Assembly (NCBI GenBank): GCA_910577765.1
Contig: CAJTOV010000002.1
Span: forward strand, 1-64,000
DNA: 64,000 nt
Reading direction: 5' to 3'
Origin: an uncultured Lachnospiraceae bacterium
Lineage (GTDB): Bacteria; Bacillota; Clostridia; Lachnospirales; Lachnospiraceae
The translations under genes and the position numbers were made by a program. The notes below the pieces were generated by a model. That model was not told the DNA's origin. It was given only the letters and a program-made list of their open reading frames with translations, and made no database searches. Numbering within the stretch: position 1 is the stretch's first letter; each line of letters opens with the position of its first letter. Below are positions 1-9,015 of this stretch, piece by piece.

Positions 1-546
1 GACCAGTTCCAGTCCCCCGTCCTGGCTTTTTATCAGGTCTTCCAGGAATTGCAGTGCAGTCTCATATTTGCCTTCCAGATACAGATTCCCATAAGGGTCT
101 TCCAGAATCTCCCTGAGACCGGGGTATTCGAGATCCATATTCCGTAAAAATATCAGAAATCTGGCAAATTTCCCGTCCTGCCCTGATGTGACTGGCCGTA
201 TGGTCATTCCTGTTGCTTTACAGACCAGCGTGGATTTTGTGGTTATGATCTCCTTCCCGTTTACCCTTGCGCCCTGGGGCTCTGCATTGATCCATTTTTC
301 ATCAGGATTTATTTTCAGGGAACAGTCTTCACTTCTCAGGCAGGGGCCAAAGGGCTGTATATTGATATACGCCTTTGAATCCTCCACACACGCCTGCGGC
401 AGTGTATTGATGTCAATATCATCTGTTTCCAGATTCAGATAGGTCATCTGTCTGCCATAATCGCATTTCAGCAGTGCGCCTAAAACCAGCGGCTCTGCCG
501 GAGCATCATCTTCCTCCTTTCCAAAAAGCCATGACATGAATCCCAT
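1..546 (-). CDS. PAAR-like (DUF4280-type) spike-tip protein, partial
   Basis: The reading frame is open from ATG at 546 to the window edge, giving 182 residues with no stop, so the gene continues to the left. A GGAGGG ribosome site precedes the start. The N-terminal part has the layout of PAAR-like DUF4280 proteins: VLGALLKCDYG, then NIQPFGPC, then STLVCKATG followed by a short tail ending in TSGQ. Such proteins cap VgrG spikes and often carry a toxin at the C terminus. Here about 50 residues after the PAAR-like core are visible and are not recognised. It lies last in the VgrG module at 562-6122, as expected for the effector slot. The PAAR-like assignment is by motif; effector function is inferred. 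Confidence 0.65.
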   Translation of the reverse strand, partial: MGFMSWLFGKEEDDAPAEPLVLGALLKCDYGRQMTYLNLETDDIDINTLPQACVEDSKAYINIQPFGPCLRSEDCSLKINPDEKWINAEPQGARVNGKEIITTKSTLVCKATGMTIRPVTSGQDGKFARFLIFLRNMDLEYPGLREILEDPYGNLYLEGKYETALQFLEDLIKSQDGGLELV

Positions 547-561
547 AGGTCTCTCCCTCCT

Positions 562-1086
562 TTATAATACACGAAATTCCTCGGTTTTCATACCCCTGAC
601 TTCCCGCCTATATGCGCTTTCTACAAATTCCAGGTTTGCCATAATGTAATCTGCTTTCACGTTTCCCAGCAGAAAGACCGGAAGGTTCCCTATTTTCTCC
701 CCCGACAGAATTCCTTTTTTTATCTCACTTTTGTCCCTGCTTAATTCGCTGTCCCCATGCAGACATTCAATTTCAGGCAGGTCCGGAACCAGATAGAATG
801 CCGTTCTCTGGTTCTTCCGGTCAAACAGGTACATATTTTTGAACCGTATTTCCGGACAGTACATGCGTATCAGTCCCGCAAATTCTTTTGAAACCATAAA
901 GCAGGGGCGGCAGAGAATATCCATAAACTCACATTCCCCGTCTAATTCTATTTGCAGGTGATTATTCTTTTCAAGTGCTTCAAAAACCAGCCGTCCTGTT
1001 CTGCGTCCCGGTTTTACCAGGGAATTCCAGTTCAGACATCTGGGCAGCGGATTTCTGCTGTCTGTGTAAATCCGGAAATACCTCAT
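562..1086 (-). CDS. Imm11/DUF1629-like accessory protein of the injection cluster
   Basis: A 174-residue soluble protein of unknown function. It is a distant paralogue of the 175-residue protein at 18132-18659: both begin MRYF/MKYF and share a block reading FMVSKEF or FLLVSQM, then a D-x-KNQR stretch before YLVP or YYLP. The block loosely resembles the Imm11/DUF1629 family, named from immunity proteins. Each paralogue is paired with a roughly 200-residue partner gene (here 1083-1694, overlapping by 4 bases, ATGA). The repeated pairing beside spike and effector genes suggests an adaptor, chaperone or recruited immunity-fold protein. No signal peptide or membrane segment is seen. Confidence 0.5.
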   Translation of the reverse strand: MRYFRIYTDSRNPLPRCLNWNSLVKPGRRTGRLVFEALEKNNHLQIELDGECEFMDILCRPCFMVSKEFAGLIRMYCPEIRFKNMYLFDRKNQRTAFYLVPDLPEIECLHGDSELSRDKSEIKKGILSGEKIGNLPVFLLGNVKADYIMANLEFVESAYRREVRGMKTEEFRVL

Positions 1087-1694
1087 TTACCTGCTGCTCC
1101 TTTCGAAAGTGTAAACAGTACATCTGCCTGCCCCATGTACTCCCCAAATAATATCCGGGCATTATCTTCCCAGGATTCTTCCTTTTTCCATGAACCAGGA
1201 TTCTCTGTCAGCGCTTCCAGCATACTTTTCAGAAACGCTTTCAGCAGGCTGTGGTAAAGTGGTGCATAGGCATACCGGAGATAATCGGCCTCATATTCTT
1301 TCATTCTCGGGACCTGCCACTCCAGCCGCTTTCTGATCTGCCGGATATCCTCCCCAAACAGACGGTAAATACAGTCTGCATTCCAGTAGGATTCCGTTTC
1401 AGATGGATCACTGTAAAACCTTTCATCCATGACATCAATACGTACCAGATACTGTTCTGAAAAAACGCTGCTGTAAAGATGGGAGAACTGGAGATACTTT
1501 ATTTTATTTTTCTTCTGCCCAGCCTGCAGTAAAGAAGCATGGTTAACCGCCCCATAAAACGCATCCAGAAAGCTGCCAGCCACTTCCCTGCTGTGCTGTT
1601 CACAGAACAGGACTGTCTCCTGGCTGCTTTTATGGAACTGTTCTAAAAAAACAGGCCTGGCTGCTTCCATAATTTTTTCTGCCCGGTTTCTCAT
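1083..1694 (-). CDS. Injection-cluster accessory protein, unknown family (copy 1)
   Basis: A 203-residue soluble protein that I do not recognise. It is paralogous to the 197-residue protein at 17508-18101. Shared features are an LQ-rich segment followed by IKYL/IAYL and a H-L-x-SS pattern, an acidic Y-x-D/Y-L-D segment, then YW and YR-F motifs. The start overlaps the stop of the VgrG-like gene upstream (ATGA at 1691-1694) and its own stop overlaps the next start, so it is translationally coupled to both. It is predicted to be cytoplasmic. Because the pair (this gene plus the Imm11-like gene) occurs twice, both times next to a cargo gene, a role in cargo loading is a reasonable guess. Confidence 0.5.
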   Translation of the reverse strand: MRNRAEKIMEAARPVFLEQFHKSSQETVLFCEQHSREVAGSFLDAFYGAVNHASLLQAGQKKNKIKYLQFSHLYSSVFSEQYLVRIDVMDERFYSDPSETESYWNADCIYRLFGEDIRQIRKRLEWQVPRMKEYEADYLRYAYAPLYHSLLKAFLKSMLEALTENPGSWKKEESWEDNARILFGEYMGQADVLFTLSKGAAGK

Positions 1695-3085
1695 TGTATC
1701 CTGAATTTTCCTCCGGAAAAGATAATATCTTTATCAATGTGGAGTCCTGCCCCTCCCTGCCGTATATCCACACTTTCGGTTCCAGCAATCACAAGGGAAG
1801 CATCTTCACTGGAAAGGGTCATGGTTCCTCCCGAGGATATGGAAATATCCCGGCTGCTGACAATCTGTATCCCCTCCCCGTCCTTTATCCTAATTGACAT
1901 TCCCTGGTGGTTTGTAAGTTCCAGACTGTCCGGTGTAAACAAGAGCTCTTTTCCATATCTGGTTTTAAATGATTTGTGGTCAGGATTTTTTCTGTCATTC
2001 CCGGTCTCCAGATGCACCGCACTGATGACATAGCCGTCCTCTTCCGCGTGGCCAGGAATTTGCAGGCGGACACAGTCCCCTATTTCCGGCATGCAGTACC
2101 AGCCCGCCCCATTCGGCGATGAATAGCCTGTTGAAAAAGGAAACCACTTTGTCACTTTCTGGTCCCTATTCTCATCATCTGCAATTGAAATCTGAACCAT
2201 GTCCTGCATGACACTTCTCACGGTTGCCTTAAAGGAACATCCCGACTGGTATCCGTTAAATATCCGTTCCGTTTTCATTCCATGGCCTGCACGCAGGATA
2301 TAGGTATTGTACAGCTCCCCATGTTTATACTCCCTATGGATATGCCATACATACCCGCTCCCGTTTCCAAGAACCAACCGGTCCCACAGATCATAGAGTT
2401 CCCTTGTGGACAGACGGTATTCCAGATAGTCCTGCTCGTCCTTTCCCCCGGCACCATTTGCCCCCTGGATCATAAATGCATCCATGTTTTTTCCCATGCA
2501 GTACACGGTATCCGTTAACCGGTATGTATCAGAACTGGCATTTCCTACATAATAGAATACGCCTTCCCTGGTAATTGCAGGTGTAACCTCCAGGCCAAAG
2601 CGGCTGGCCAGCCTCCTGACAAATGTCCAGTCAGTCTCCTTATATTGCAGCAGAAAATCAACCGTTTCCTGCTGTACACAGGACTCTGCAATCACACCAT
2701 GGCTGCCATAAAAAGCACTGATCCGGTTCATCACATCAAGATACGTTTCATTTAAGTTCTGGAATGAACGGAAGTGCGGTGTACGGTCCATCAGGTATGT
2801 TCCACTTTTTAAAACCAGACACATCTTTACATCATGTGTCATTTTCTCGAAGGAAAACCCGGCAATAATCCCTCCCATGACAGCTTTTTTCTCACCATCT
2901 TCGCCCACTGCGGTAATGGTGACCCATCTGTTTTCCATGACACGTCCCTGGTATTCATGAACATATTCATCACTGATATATCCTGAAATAACCGCGGTTG
3001 CGTGCTGGCCGATCCACTGGTCAATCTCCAGCCGTTCCAGTGACAAAAAATCAAAATCTGAGATATAGATCTGCTCGGCCTTCAT
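1691..3085 (-). CDS. VgrG/gp27-gp5-like spike protein (copy 4)
   Basis: A 464-residue protein of the VgrG/Pvc8/phage late control D type. ATG 3085 was chosen because it overlaps the upstream stop (ATGA), and the resulting MKAEQIYI start matches MKADRIEI of the paralogue at 13616-15007. The gp27-like signature YKETDWTFVRRLASRFGLEV lies near residues 150-170. An OB-fold-like segment near 300-350 contains the WYCMPEIGDCVRL stretch shared by all four paralogues. The C terminus has short serine- and glycine-rich strands typical of a beta-helix spike. It would form the trimeric hub and spike under the tail tube. The following genes encode accessory proteins and a PAAR-like tip. Confidence 0.85.
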   Translation of the reverse strand: MKAEQIYISDFDFLSLERLEIDQWIGQHATAVISGYISDEYVHEYQGRVMENRWVTITAVGEDGEKKAVMGGIIAGFSFEKMTHDVKMCLVLKSGTYLMDRTPHFRSFQNLNETYLDVMNRISAFYGSHGVIAESCVQQETVDFLLQYKETDWTFVRRLASRFGLEVTPAITREGVFYYVGNASSDTYRLTDTVYCMGKNMDAFMIQGANGAGGKDEQDYLEYRLSTRELYDLWDRLVLGNGSGYVWHIHREYKHGELYNTYILRAGHGMKTERIFNGYQSGCSFKATVRSVMQDMVQISIADDENRDQKVTKWFPFSTGYSSPNGAGWYCMPEIGDCVRLQIPGHAEEDGYVISAVHLETGNDRKNPDHKSFKTRYGKELLFTPDSLELTNHQGMSIRIKDGEGIQIVSSRDISISSGGTMTLSSEDASLVIAGTESVDIRQGGAGLHIDKDIIFSGGKFRIQ

Positions 3086-3690
3086 TTTAATTTCTCCTCC
3101 TGCTTTCGGATTTCCACATGTTCCATCAGCCACAGCACGGCCTCTCTCCACCCATCATAAAATGCCATCCGGCAGTTAAATATTCCAGCCAGAAGATATG
3201 GTGCGGAATATATCAGGAACTGTAAATTATAGGTCTCTTCATCCAGAGTAAAGCCTTTGTATTCAAACCATCTTCCTTCCATCCTGTCTGACAGAATACT
3301 GCCATGATCATACATCACACTCTCCGGTGCATGAAGAAGAATGGTATCCTGCATGTTCTGGACCATCTGGTCTAACAGAACCGGACTGGGAATTTCTTCA
3401 TCCCCCAGTAAATGGAAGCAGAAGTTTTCATCATATCTGTCATTTGTCAGTATCACCGGAGGCCGGTATTCTGTTATATATCTGACCTTTGCTATTCTTT
3501 CGGGCATAATGGCAAAATCTTCCGGAATCCATACACAGACCGTTCCATCAAACAGCTCATATGGAGCAAAACGGATATTTTTCCCGCAGACCGGAATGGA
3601 CTCTGTAAGCGGGTCATATGACCGTGTCCGGCTTTCATAATATCCGCGCAAAGCAATAATTTCTTTGTCCACATAATTACCGCGTTTCAT
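3082..3690 (-). CDS. DcrB/DUF1795-like adaptor protein (copy 3)
   Basis: A 202-residue protein with a central YITEYRPPVILTNDRY strand and a later ETYNLQFLIYSAPYLLAGIFNC segment. The same order (K-Y-P-x-x-YRPQI, then YNLVCV..., then an F-NC cysteine) is present in the proteins at 11725-12312 and 3708-4226, so the three form one family. The pattern fits DcrB/DUF1795 folds, which in type VI systems include the Eag chaperones that bind N-terminal regions of PAAR or VgrG-linked effectors. The gene is coupled to the VgrG-like gene by an ATGA overlap. The adaptor role is inferred from family and position; the assignment is by pattern only. Confidence 0.55.
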   Translation of the reverse strand: MKRGNYVDKEIIALRGYYESRTRSYDPLTESIPVCGKNIRFAPYELFDGTVCVWIPEDFAIMPERIAKVRYITEYRPPVILTNDRYDENFCFHLLGDEEIPSPVLLDQMVQNMQDTILLHAPESVMYDHGSILSDRMEGRWFEYKGFTLDEETYNLQFLIYSAPYLLAGIFNCRMAFYDGWREAVLWLMEHVEIRKQEEKLK

Positions 3691-3707
3691 CCCGCATACC
3701 GCCTTCC

Positions 3708-4226
3708 TTAAGAAAACATCATCCTTCTGGCTTTTACATAAGACGGTTCTGTTACCGGAACCTCCAGGGATTTCAGGATCTTCATCATCCCCTTAATCCC
3801 TTCCGCGTCCTCTGCCCCGCAGCCTAAAGTGCCCAGCATCATGCTTCCGTCAACAGAAAACACATACATCACATTATACAGCTCCCCTTTTTTCCAGGCT
3901 GTCCGGAAAGCAAACCATCCACAGTCTCCTTTTTTCCTCCGTAAGATTTGCGGTTTCCGTATCAGGCCTGAAGGGTATAAGCTGAGAACCGCTTTGCTGA
4001 CAGACTCGATCGCATCCCCGGTCTGTCCCCTGGAGAGTCCCTGATCCTTCAGTAATGAAAATGTACACCACCTGCCGGTTTCTTCATCCTCCAGAATCAC
4101 CTGCGGCCTGTTCTCATAGGGGTAAAACATACCTGCCTTTTCTGCATCCATAGCCTGGTAAGCCCCCGGTAAATAAACCTGAAGACGGTCACCAAACAGC
4201 AGCCGCCTGTTTTCTGCCTGTTCCAC
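3708..4226 (-). CDS. DcrB/DUF1795-like adaptor protein (copy 2)
   Basis: A 172-residue protein starting at GTG 4226, with a GAGG element just upstream that overlaps the end of the small gene before it. It carries the family pattern FYPYENRPQVIL near residue 35, CGWFAFRTAW near 115 and YNVMYVFSVDGSMMLGTLGC near 130-150. No signal peptide or membrane helix is evident, unlike the lipoprotein DcrB, so a cytoplasmic chaperone or adaptor is more likely. Two DcrB-like genes in a row sit between two VgrG-like genes, so each spike may have its own adaptor. Confidence 0.55.
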   Translation of the reverse strand: MEQAENRRLLFGDRLQVYLPGAYQAMDAEKAGMFYPYENRPQVILEDEETGRWCTFSLLKDQGLSRGQTGDAIESVSKAVLSLYPSGLIRKPQILRRKKGDCGWFAFRTAWKKGELYNVMYVFSVDGSMMLGTLGCGAEDAEGIKGMMKILKSLEVPVTEPSYVKARRMMFS

Positions 4227-4231
4227 TCCAT

Positions 4232-4450
4232 CTACCTCTTTTTCCCAAACCTTCGCATCTGCTCCGCCAGTTCTTTTTTACATGTATCAAAGGAAACTGG
4301 GAGGGAAGGATACAGTTCCCCTGCATGTCCGCAAACCAGTTCTTTCATCTGTCTGGAGGTGGTTTCTCTTACCCGGACCTGGTTCATCCGGTTTATTTTA
4401 TCAATTAGCGGGCTTTTTCCAACTGCCCCGTTTGCTACAGAGTATGCCAT
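4232..4450 (-). CDS. Small conserved-context protein, unknown
   Basis: A 72-residue basic protein preceded by GGGAGATAGG, in which the stop codon of the VgrG-like gene lies; the start at 4450 follows that stop by one base. It is lysine- and arginine-rich at the C terminus and contains two cysteines (VCGHAGEL and FDTCKKEL). It is followed six bases later by the DcrB-like gene. Tight packing on both sides and a good ribosome site argue it is real. I do not recognise the family. A short adaptor for the long C-terminal extension of the preceding spike protein is one possibility. Confidence 0.5.
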   Translation of the reverse strand: MAYSVANGAVGKSPLIDKINRMNQVRVRETTSRQMKELVCGHAGELYPSLPVSFDTCKKELAEQMRRFGKKR

Positions 4451-4451
4451 C

Positions 4452-6122
4452 CTATCTCCCTTTCATTCTTCCTGTAATGGTCCGTGCGCCTAATGCGATC
4501 CGGGATATCCTGTCCTGCCCGGCTGGCTGGGGAATCGCTGATATAACATTCACCACAGAAGCCCCCAGCTCGTAAACCGCTTCCGCACCGCTGTCCTCTG
4601 TCAGTTCTTTGAGCTTATATGTGCGTTTTTCTTTTTCCTTTTTATCCTCTTTTTTCTTTAATCTGTCAAATACTGTCCGGCTACCTGCTGTATCTTTTCC
4701 GGTCCCTGCTACCAGAGTTTCCTTCAGGCTTTTCAGATTTTTGAATGTGGTGTACCTACCCAGTGAATCCAGATTATGGCAAAGGTTCACTACTGAGGGA
4801 GAGCCCGGCTGCCGTCTGACCACAGTCACTTCTGCTGGTGCTGCCAGTTTCACCCTGGCTCCCCGGATGTGCAGTCTCCCTCTGGCCTGAATCAGGATTT
4901 CCTGTCCGGTACTGAAAATACTTCCTGCATGGTCTTCAAGTACAACCCTGGATTCGTCATGGTCCGCTGTTATTTTTATGGAAGATGGCTGTAATGTCAT
5001 CTTTTTATCTGCGTCTGTTACAAACCAGCGTACCTGCGGATTCTGTGTTTCCTCACAGGTCTGTCCGTTCTGTCTTACGCAGTGAATCCCAATGGCATTT
5101 TTTTCATCTTCACCAGGAACCAGCAGACAGATCCGGCTCCCTGTTTCAGGCATACAGTACATCATGTTTCCGTGCTCCGGAAGCCACAAGTACGGAAAGG
5201 CTTCCCCGGTACTCTGCTCCCCGTCAATATCCAGATGTATTTTTACTGTTTCTCCCAGTCTCTCCAGTACAGTTCCTATCAGGGATATTCCCCTGATCCT
5301 GGGATTATAAAGCGTCAGGAATGCATGATAATCCCTGCGGGCAAGCTGGTATGTACACCGCAGGATTCCCTTTTCCAGAACCATGGACACCTTCTGGACC
5401 CATAGCTGCTCATTCTTATACATGACACTCTGGCCTAAATGCAGAATCCGGCCTGTAGTCACCTCAAAATATGTACCTGCCATGGTTTTCCAGTTTGCAT
5501 GGTTTCCATAATCCGCATCCTTTTTCCAGATTTCTTTTGAAACTTGCAGGTCTGCCGGAGTATCTTCCCTAAAACCGATATAAATTCCTTTCCCGGCATA
5601 ATCGCATGCTGCCAGAACAGGAAGATGGAGATTCGACGCCAGTCTTAAAAGAAATTTCCAGTCCGTTTCCTGGTACTGTATGAACGGTGTCTGGTCCACG
5701 CTGTCCTCTCCTGAAAATATAAGGCTGAACCCATTTTCATCCGCAATCTGCCGGATCAGTTTACCGACCTGCTGTCCAGCCATATTCTGAAAGGACCTGC
5801 TTTTTTCTTCCAGATCCATCAGCCATGAAACGGAATAGGATAAAATATGTACAGTATCATAAGACGGCTGCTTTTCTATGTAAATTCTGCTTATCACACC
5901 GAAAAAAATCAGTTTTTCCCTACCGTCTTCTTTGCAGCAGAGCTTAATAGGCTGCCCGCTCATCTCCTGCTTCGATAGGTCCAGGGAATCACTTTCTATA
6001 TCCGCTGACAGTTCTGCAAATGCATGGTTCCCTATGGATTCTGAAATGGAAAGATGGCGTATCTGGTTTATCTGAATATTACATTTTACCCTCAAACTGC
6101 TTCGATCCATGTAACCGTCCAT
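4452..6122 (-). CDS. VgrG-like spike protein with C-terminal extension (copy 3)
   Basis: A 556-residue member of the VgrG/Pvc8 family and the longest of the four in the window. The gp27-like signature YQETDWKFLLRLASNLHLPV lies around residues 150-170. An MMYCMPETGSRICL segment corresponds to the OB-fold region. After the beta-rich spike stretch ending near residue 430 there is an extra region of about 125 residues with a lysine/glutamate-rich linker (KKKEDKKEKEK) and a predicted helical tail. The extension is absent from the paralogues and could be a cargo-binding or cargo domain. The next gene encodes a 72-residue protein of unknown role. Confidence 0.85.
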   Translation of the reverse strand: MDGYMDRSSLRVKCNIQINQIRHLSISESIGNHAFAELSADIESDSLDLSKQEMSGQPIKLCCKEDGREKLIFFGVISRIYIEKQPSYDTVHILSYSVSWLMDLEEKSRSFQNMAGQQVGKLIRQIADENGFSLIFSGEDSVDQTPFIQYQETDWKFLLRLASNLHLPVLAACDYAGKGIYIGFREDTPADLQVSKEIWKKDADYGNHANWKTMAGTYFEVTTGRILHLGQSVMYKNEQLWVQKVSMVLEKGILRCTYQLARRDYHAFLTLYNPRIRGISLIGTVLERLGETVKIHLDIDGEQSTGEAFPYLWLPEHGNMMYCMPETGSRICLLVPGEDEKNAIGIHCVRQNGQTCEETQNPQVRWFVTDADKKMTLQPSSIKITADHDESRVVLEDHAGSIFSTGQEILIQARGRLHIRGARVKLAAPAEVTVVRRQPGSPSVVNLCHNLDSLGRYTTFKNLKSLKETLVAGTGKDTAGSRTVFDRLKKKEDKKEKEKRTYKLKELTEDSGAEAVYELGASVVNVISAIPQPAGQDRISRIALGARTITGRMKGR

Positions 6123-6165
6123 TTCTTTCCGTATATTCCTTTCTTTATTTCTGTTGACAGCCTCC

Positions 6166-6948
6166 CTACACCAGCCGGATCTCCCGCCTCCCCTGCCCCT
6201 GGACCCCCGTACTTCTCTCCCCCCGTTTCACTCTTCCAAGGGCAGACAGAAGATGGCGGTACAGCTCTTCCCCACCGGAAAGGGGTTCTGCCTTTGGCAG
6301 GTCCAGGCGTACTTTCAGGTATTCCCTTACGCAGGCAGCCGGAATCCGGCCCTCCCTGGCCAGGATGTTCATGGCAAAGGCGGCGTCATATACATTTTCC
6401 GTTTTCAGCTCCAGCAGTTCTCTGGCATACTGTTTCAGCATCACCGGCGCCATGGCGCTTTCCCCGTAAGCGGCATAGGGAACATGCAGCACATTGACCG
6501 TGTCATACCGGGTGGAAAAATCCTCAAACCGTTCATGCTCCACCCGCAGCCGTGCCCCTTCCTGGAGAAAGAACCGGCACAGCTCCAGCTCACGGGCCGG
6601 GTCTGTCTCCACGGTCTCCAGCAGGATCTCCCCGGTCCCGGACATCTGCCCTGCCTCCCGCTGCTCATCTGTAAACCGCACTTTCAGGTACTGCATGCGG
6701 TCCATGGGACCGCAGGGAAGGGAGGCGGGAGTTTCCTGGAAATACAGCCTTCCTTTCCAGTAAAGCATTCCCGGGGACACGGTCAGCACCCCCTGGTCCC
6801 ATCCGGGAGTTCCCCCGGTGACAATCCCGTCGCAGTATCCTGCCAGGGCAAGCTCTGCCATGGTCTTCGGATAATCCCTGAGCTGTTCCAGCATCTCTGC
6901 CCGCAGCAGGCGTTTGGCCTGGAACTCAGGCATCACATATCGAAACAT
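6166..6948 (-). CDS. Baseplate-like component (260 aa)
   Basis: A 260-residue protein. ATG 6948 (MFRYVMPEF) is chosen over an upstream GTG because a strong AAGGAGGAGG site lies eight bases before it. The N-terminal third contains GWDQGVLTVSPGMLYWKGRLYF, a beta-rich segment of the kind seen in phage and injection-system baseplate or fibre-adaptor proteins. The rest is mostly helical and acidic. It is last of three genes (7618-8949, 6972-7667, this one) lying between an effector/immunity pair and a VgrG-like gene, the usual place for baseplate wedge genes. I cannot match it to a named Tss protein. Confidence 0.4.
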   Translation of the reverse strand: MFRYVMPEFQAKRLLRAEMLEQLRDYPKTMAELALAGYCDGIVTGGTPGWDQGVLTVSPGMLYWKGRLYFQETPASLPCGPMDRMQYLKVRFTDEQREAGQMSGTGEILLETVETDPARELELCRFFLQEGARLRVEHERFEDFSTRYDTVNVLHVPYAAYGESAMAPVMLKQYARELLELKTENVYDAAFAMNILAREGRIPAACVREYLKVRLDLPKAEPLSGGEELYRHLLSALGRVKRGERSTGVQGQGRREIRLV

Positions 6949-6971
6949 TCTGTCCCTCCTCCTTCCGGTTC

Positions 6972-7667
6972 CTAACACAGCGTAATTTCGCCGGTCCTCA
7001 TGGTTTCCTCCACCCCGATAATCCCGAAATGGTGTTCATAATAAATATCCACATGGTACGGCAGGTCCACAAACATCTGTACCAGAAACTTCATTCTAGC
7101 TTCTGATTTCCCGGTTTTCCTTCCGCCCACATATACAAAAATCTCATGGAAATTCTCATTGCTCTGGTACACAATGTTGTCCGGAACCAGGGCCTCCATC
7201 ATGTCTTTGAAAATGTCCAGGGAGCTTCCGGTCTGGTACTGTCTCAGCAGCCCGCTTAAGACTGTCTCCCGCTCCTGCCTGGTGAACATCCCGGCTGTCT
7301 CCCTGGCAGCTTCCCCGTAGGCCCCGGACACCAGGTCCTGGTACAGAAGCTTTTTGTAGTATTCCTCCCTGGTCATGCCGGACACTGCGTCATTTGCTGC
7401 CAGCTGGTGGAGGACCAGGCTGGTCACACTCTCCCGCAGCTTTGTGTATTCCTGCATTTCCGGGTGGCAGAGGTCTTTGAAAATATCATAAAACCGGTAA
7501 TAGGGGTTTACCTCCACCGTCTCTCCCGGCTCCACACGGTCCTGGTTCAGGAGCGGACAGGACACCTCCATATAGGGGCTGTACTCCTTTGCCATGGTGA
7601 AGCGGAGCCGGTTCTCATCACTCCCCTGCTGTCTCGCCTTCAGATACACTTCCCACAGATAATTCAT
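6972..7667 (-). CDS. Baseplate-like component (231 aa)
   Basis: ATG 7667 (MNYLWEVYLKARQQG) is the best start: it has GAGGGAAG upstream, and a further N-terminal extension would be translated only from frames inside the preceding gene. This implies a 50-base overlap with 7618-8949, unusually long, so co-translation of the two is likely. The protein has a YYRFYDIF segment, a helical middle and a C-terminal beta segment LPYHVDIYYEHHFGIIGVEE. No enzymatic motif is seen. Position suggests a baseplate wedge subunit; the family is not recognised. Confidence 0.4.
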   Translation of the reverse strand: MNYLWEVYLKARQQGSDENRLRFTMAKEYSPYMEVSCPLLNQDRVEPGETVEVNPYYRFYDIFKDLCHPEMQEYTKLRESVTSLVLHQLAANDAVSGMTREEYYKKLLYQDLVSGAYGEAARETAGMFTRQERETVLSGLLRQYQTGSSLDIFKDMMEALVPDNIVYQSNENFHEIFVYVGGRKTGKSEARMKFLVQMFVDLPYHVDIYYEHHFGIIGVEETMRTGEITLC

Positions 7668-8949
7668 CCACTCTTCCCTCACACTGGTATTCCGGGTACA
7701 GTTCCTGGACCTCGGATACGATAAAGCTTGCAATATCACGCAGCAGCCAGGTTTCCTTCCCCCTGGCCTTAAAGTGCAGCACCAGCCGCCTGCGTCCCTT
7801 CTGGTCACGGATTTCATCCCGCATGAAGAAGTTCATGGAGAAGGTCTCCGGTTTCCGGCTGCCTGCCTCTTCCAGTTCACAGTCCTGGTATGCAATATAG
7901 GATTCCAGGCCAAAGCCCCGGACAAACCGCTCCAGCTCCCCCCTGGTCTTTACCCGCTGTCCGTTCCGCCTCTGGAACCGTTCCGCAAAGCCGTCTTTTC
8001 TCAGGTTCTCCATGACCGGGTAGGTATACCGGTCGATCTTATAATCCCCGCCGCTGCGGATGGTGTAGATCTCCCACTTTTTCGCACTGGCCACCTGCCC
8101 GGTGATCAGAAGCCTGTCCCCGTTCTGGCGGACACTGCGGATTCCGGCTTTCTCTTCCACCAGATAGGCATGTTCTGTCCCGTAATCCCCTATGGAAACC
8201 ACATGTTCATAGTTTTCATGGTCCCCGCATGCAATGGGAAATCCGGTTCCCTCCAGCACCAGGCGGCGGACATTCCAGACCGGCACCATGTCATAGCGGA
8301 CCATCCGGTTGTATTTCCCGAAATCCACATCAATCCCCACTGCTGTTTCCTGGTCCCCTGCCTCATCCGGCAGGTCCACAATGACCACATCCATCATTTT
8401 AAACAGATAGGGGGCATTGACCGTCCGCCAGGGAATCCCGTTCTTCATGAACAGGTGGTACAGGTGTTCCATCTGTTCCAGATACCGCCTGGCCGGCTCC
8501 AGGCGCACCGTCACGGGCCAGTCCCGGTCTGTTCTCAGTATCCCGGCACAGGTTTTTCCGTCCTTCATCATGGTCTCTATATCCAGCACATCCCCCTCCA
8601 GAAAGGCTGTGGTGATACAGAAGCCTCCTTCCTGGACACCCCTGCGGATCTCCCCGGTTTTATACCGGACTGTCTGTGCATCCTCCTGGCATACCGGCGC
8701 CATCAGGTGGTGGGACAGGTCCAGATACCGCCGTTCCACAAGCCCGGTCCTGATCCGGTACTGGTTGATGTTGTATGCCAGGTCATCCATGACACGCCTC
8801 TCCAGGTTCCGGTACATTTCCTCATTTTTTTCATACAGGGCAAGAAATACCCCCTCCATCATGTCCTTAAAGGCCACCCGCTCCGCCAGTCCGGAAATTG
8901 ACTGGATTTCCCGGTGGATCAGGTCTTTCATGTCGTCGGTTCCATTCAT
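7618..8949 (-). CDS. Large baseplate-like protein (443 aa)
   Basis: A 443-residue acidic protein. ATG 8949 has GGAGGA five bases upstream. The N-terminal helical region (LALYEKNEEMYRNLERRV) is followed by a long beta-rich region with GRR/VRRLVLEGTGFPIACGD and a repeated lysine-tryptophan strand pattern. Size, position and architecture are compatible with a TssF/gp6-like baseplate subunit, but no diagnostic motif lets me claim homology. It follows directly after a truncated copy of a membrane-protein gene whose duplication end lies about 15 bases upstream of this start, so recombination has stopped right at the boundary of the baseplate block. Confidence 0.45.
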   Translation of the reverse strand: MNGTDDMKDLIHREIQSISGLAERVAFKDMMEGVFLALYEKNEEMYRNLERRVMDDLAYNINQYRIRTGLVERRYLDLSHHLMAPVCQEDAQTVRYKTGEIRRGVQEGGFCITTAFLEGDVLDIETMMKDGKTCAGILRTDRDWPVTVRLEPARRYLEQMEHLYHLFMKNGIPWRTVNAPYLFKMMDVVIVDLPDEAGDQETAVGIDVDFGKYNRMVRYDMVPVWNVRRLVLEGTGFPIACGDHENYEHVVSIGDYGTEHAYLVEEKAGIRSVRQNGDRLLITGQVASAKKWEIYTIRSGGDYKIDRYTYPVMENLRKDGFAERFQRRNGQRVKTRGELERFVRGFGLESYIAYQDCELEEAGSRKPETFSMNFFMRDEIRDQKGRRRLVLHFKARGKETWLLRDIASFIVSEVQELYPEYQCEGRVDELSVGSVSEGETAGE

Positions 8950-9015
8950 GTCTTCCTCCATTCAGTTAACAGCGGTTCCTGGTTAGCTCCCACCCATTTC
9001 CGCACCTTCCCGAGG

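Noticed and set aside
7774..8901. Plus-strand open frame of 375 codons
   Set aside because: It lies wholly opposite the baseplate-like gene, is histidine/proline-rich as expected for an antisense shadow, and has no ribosome site.
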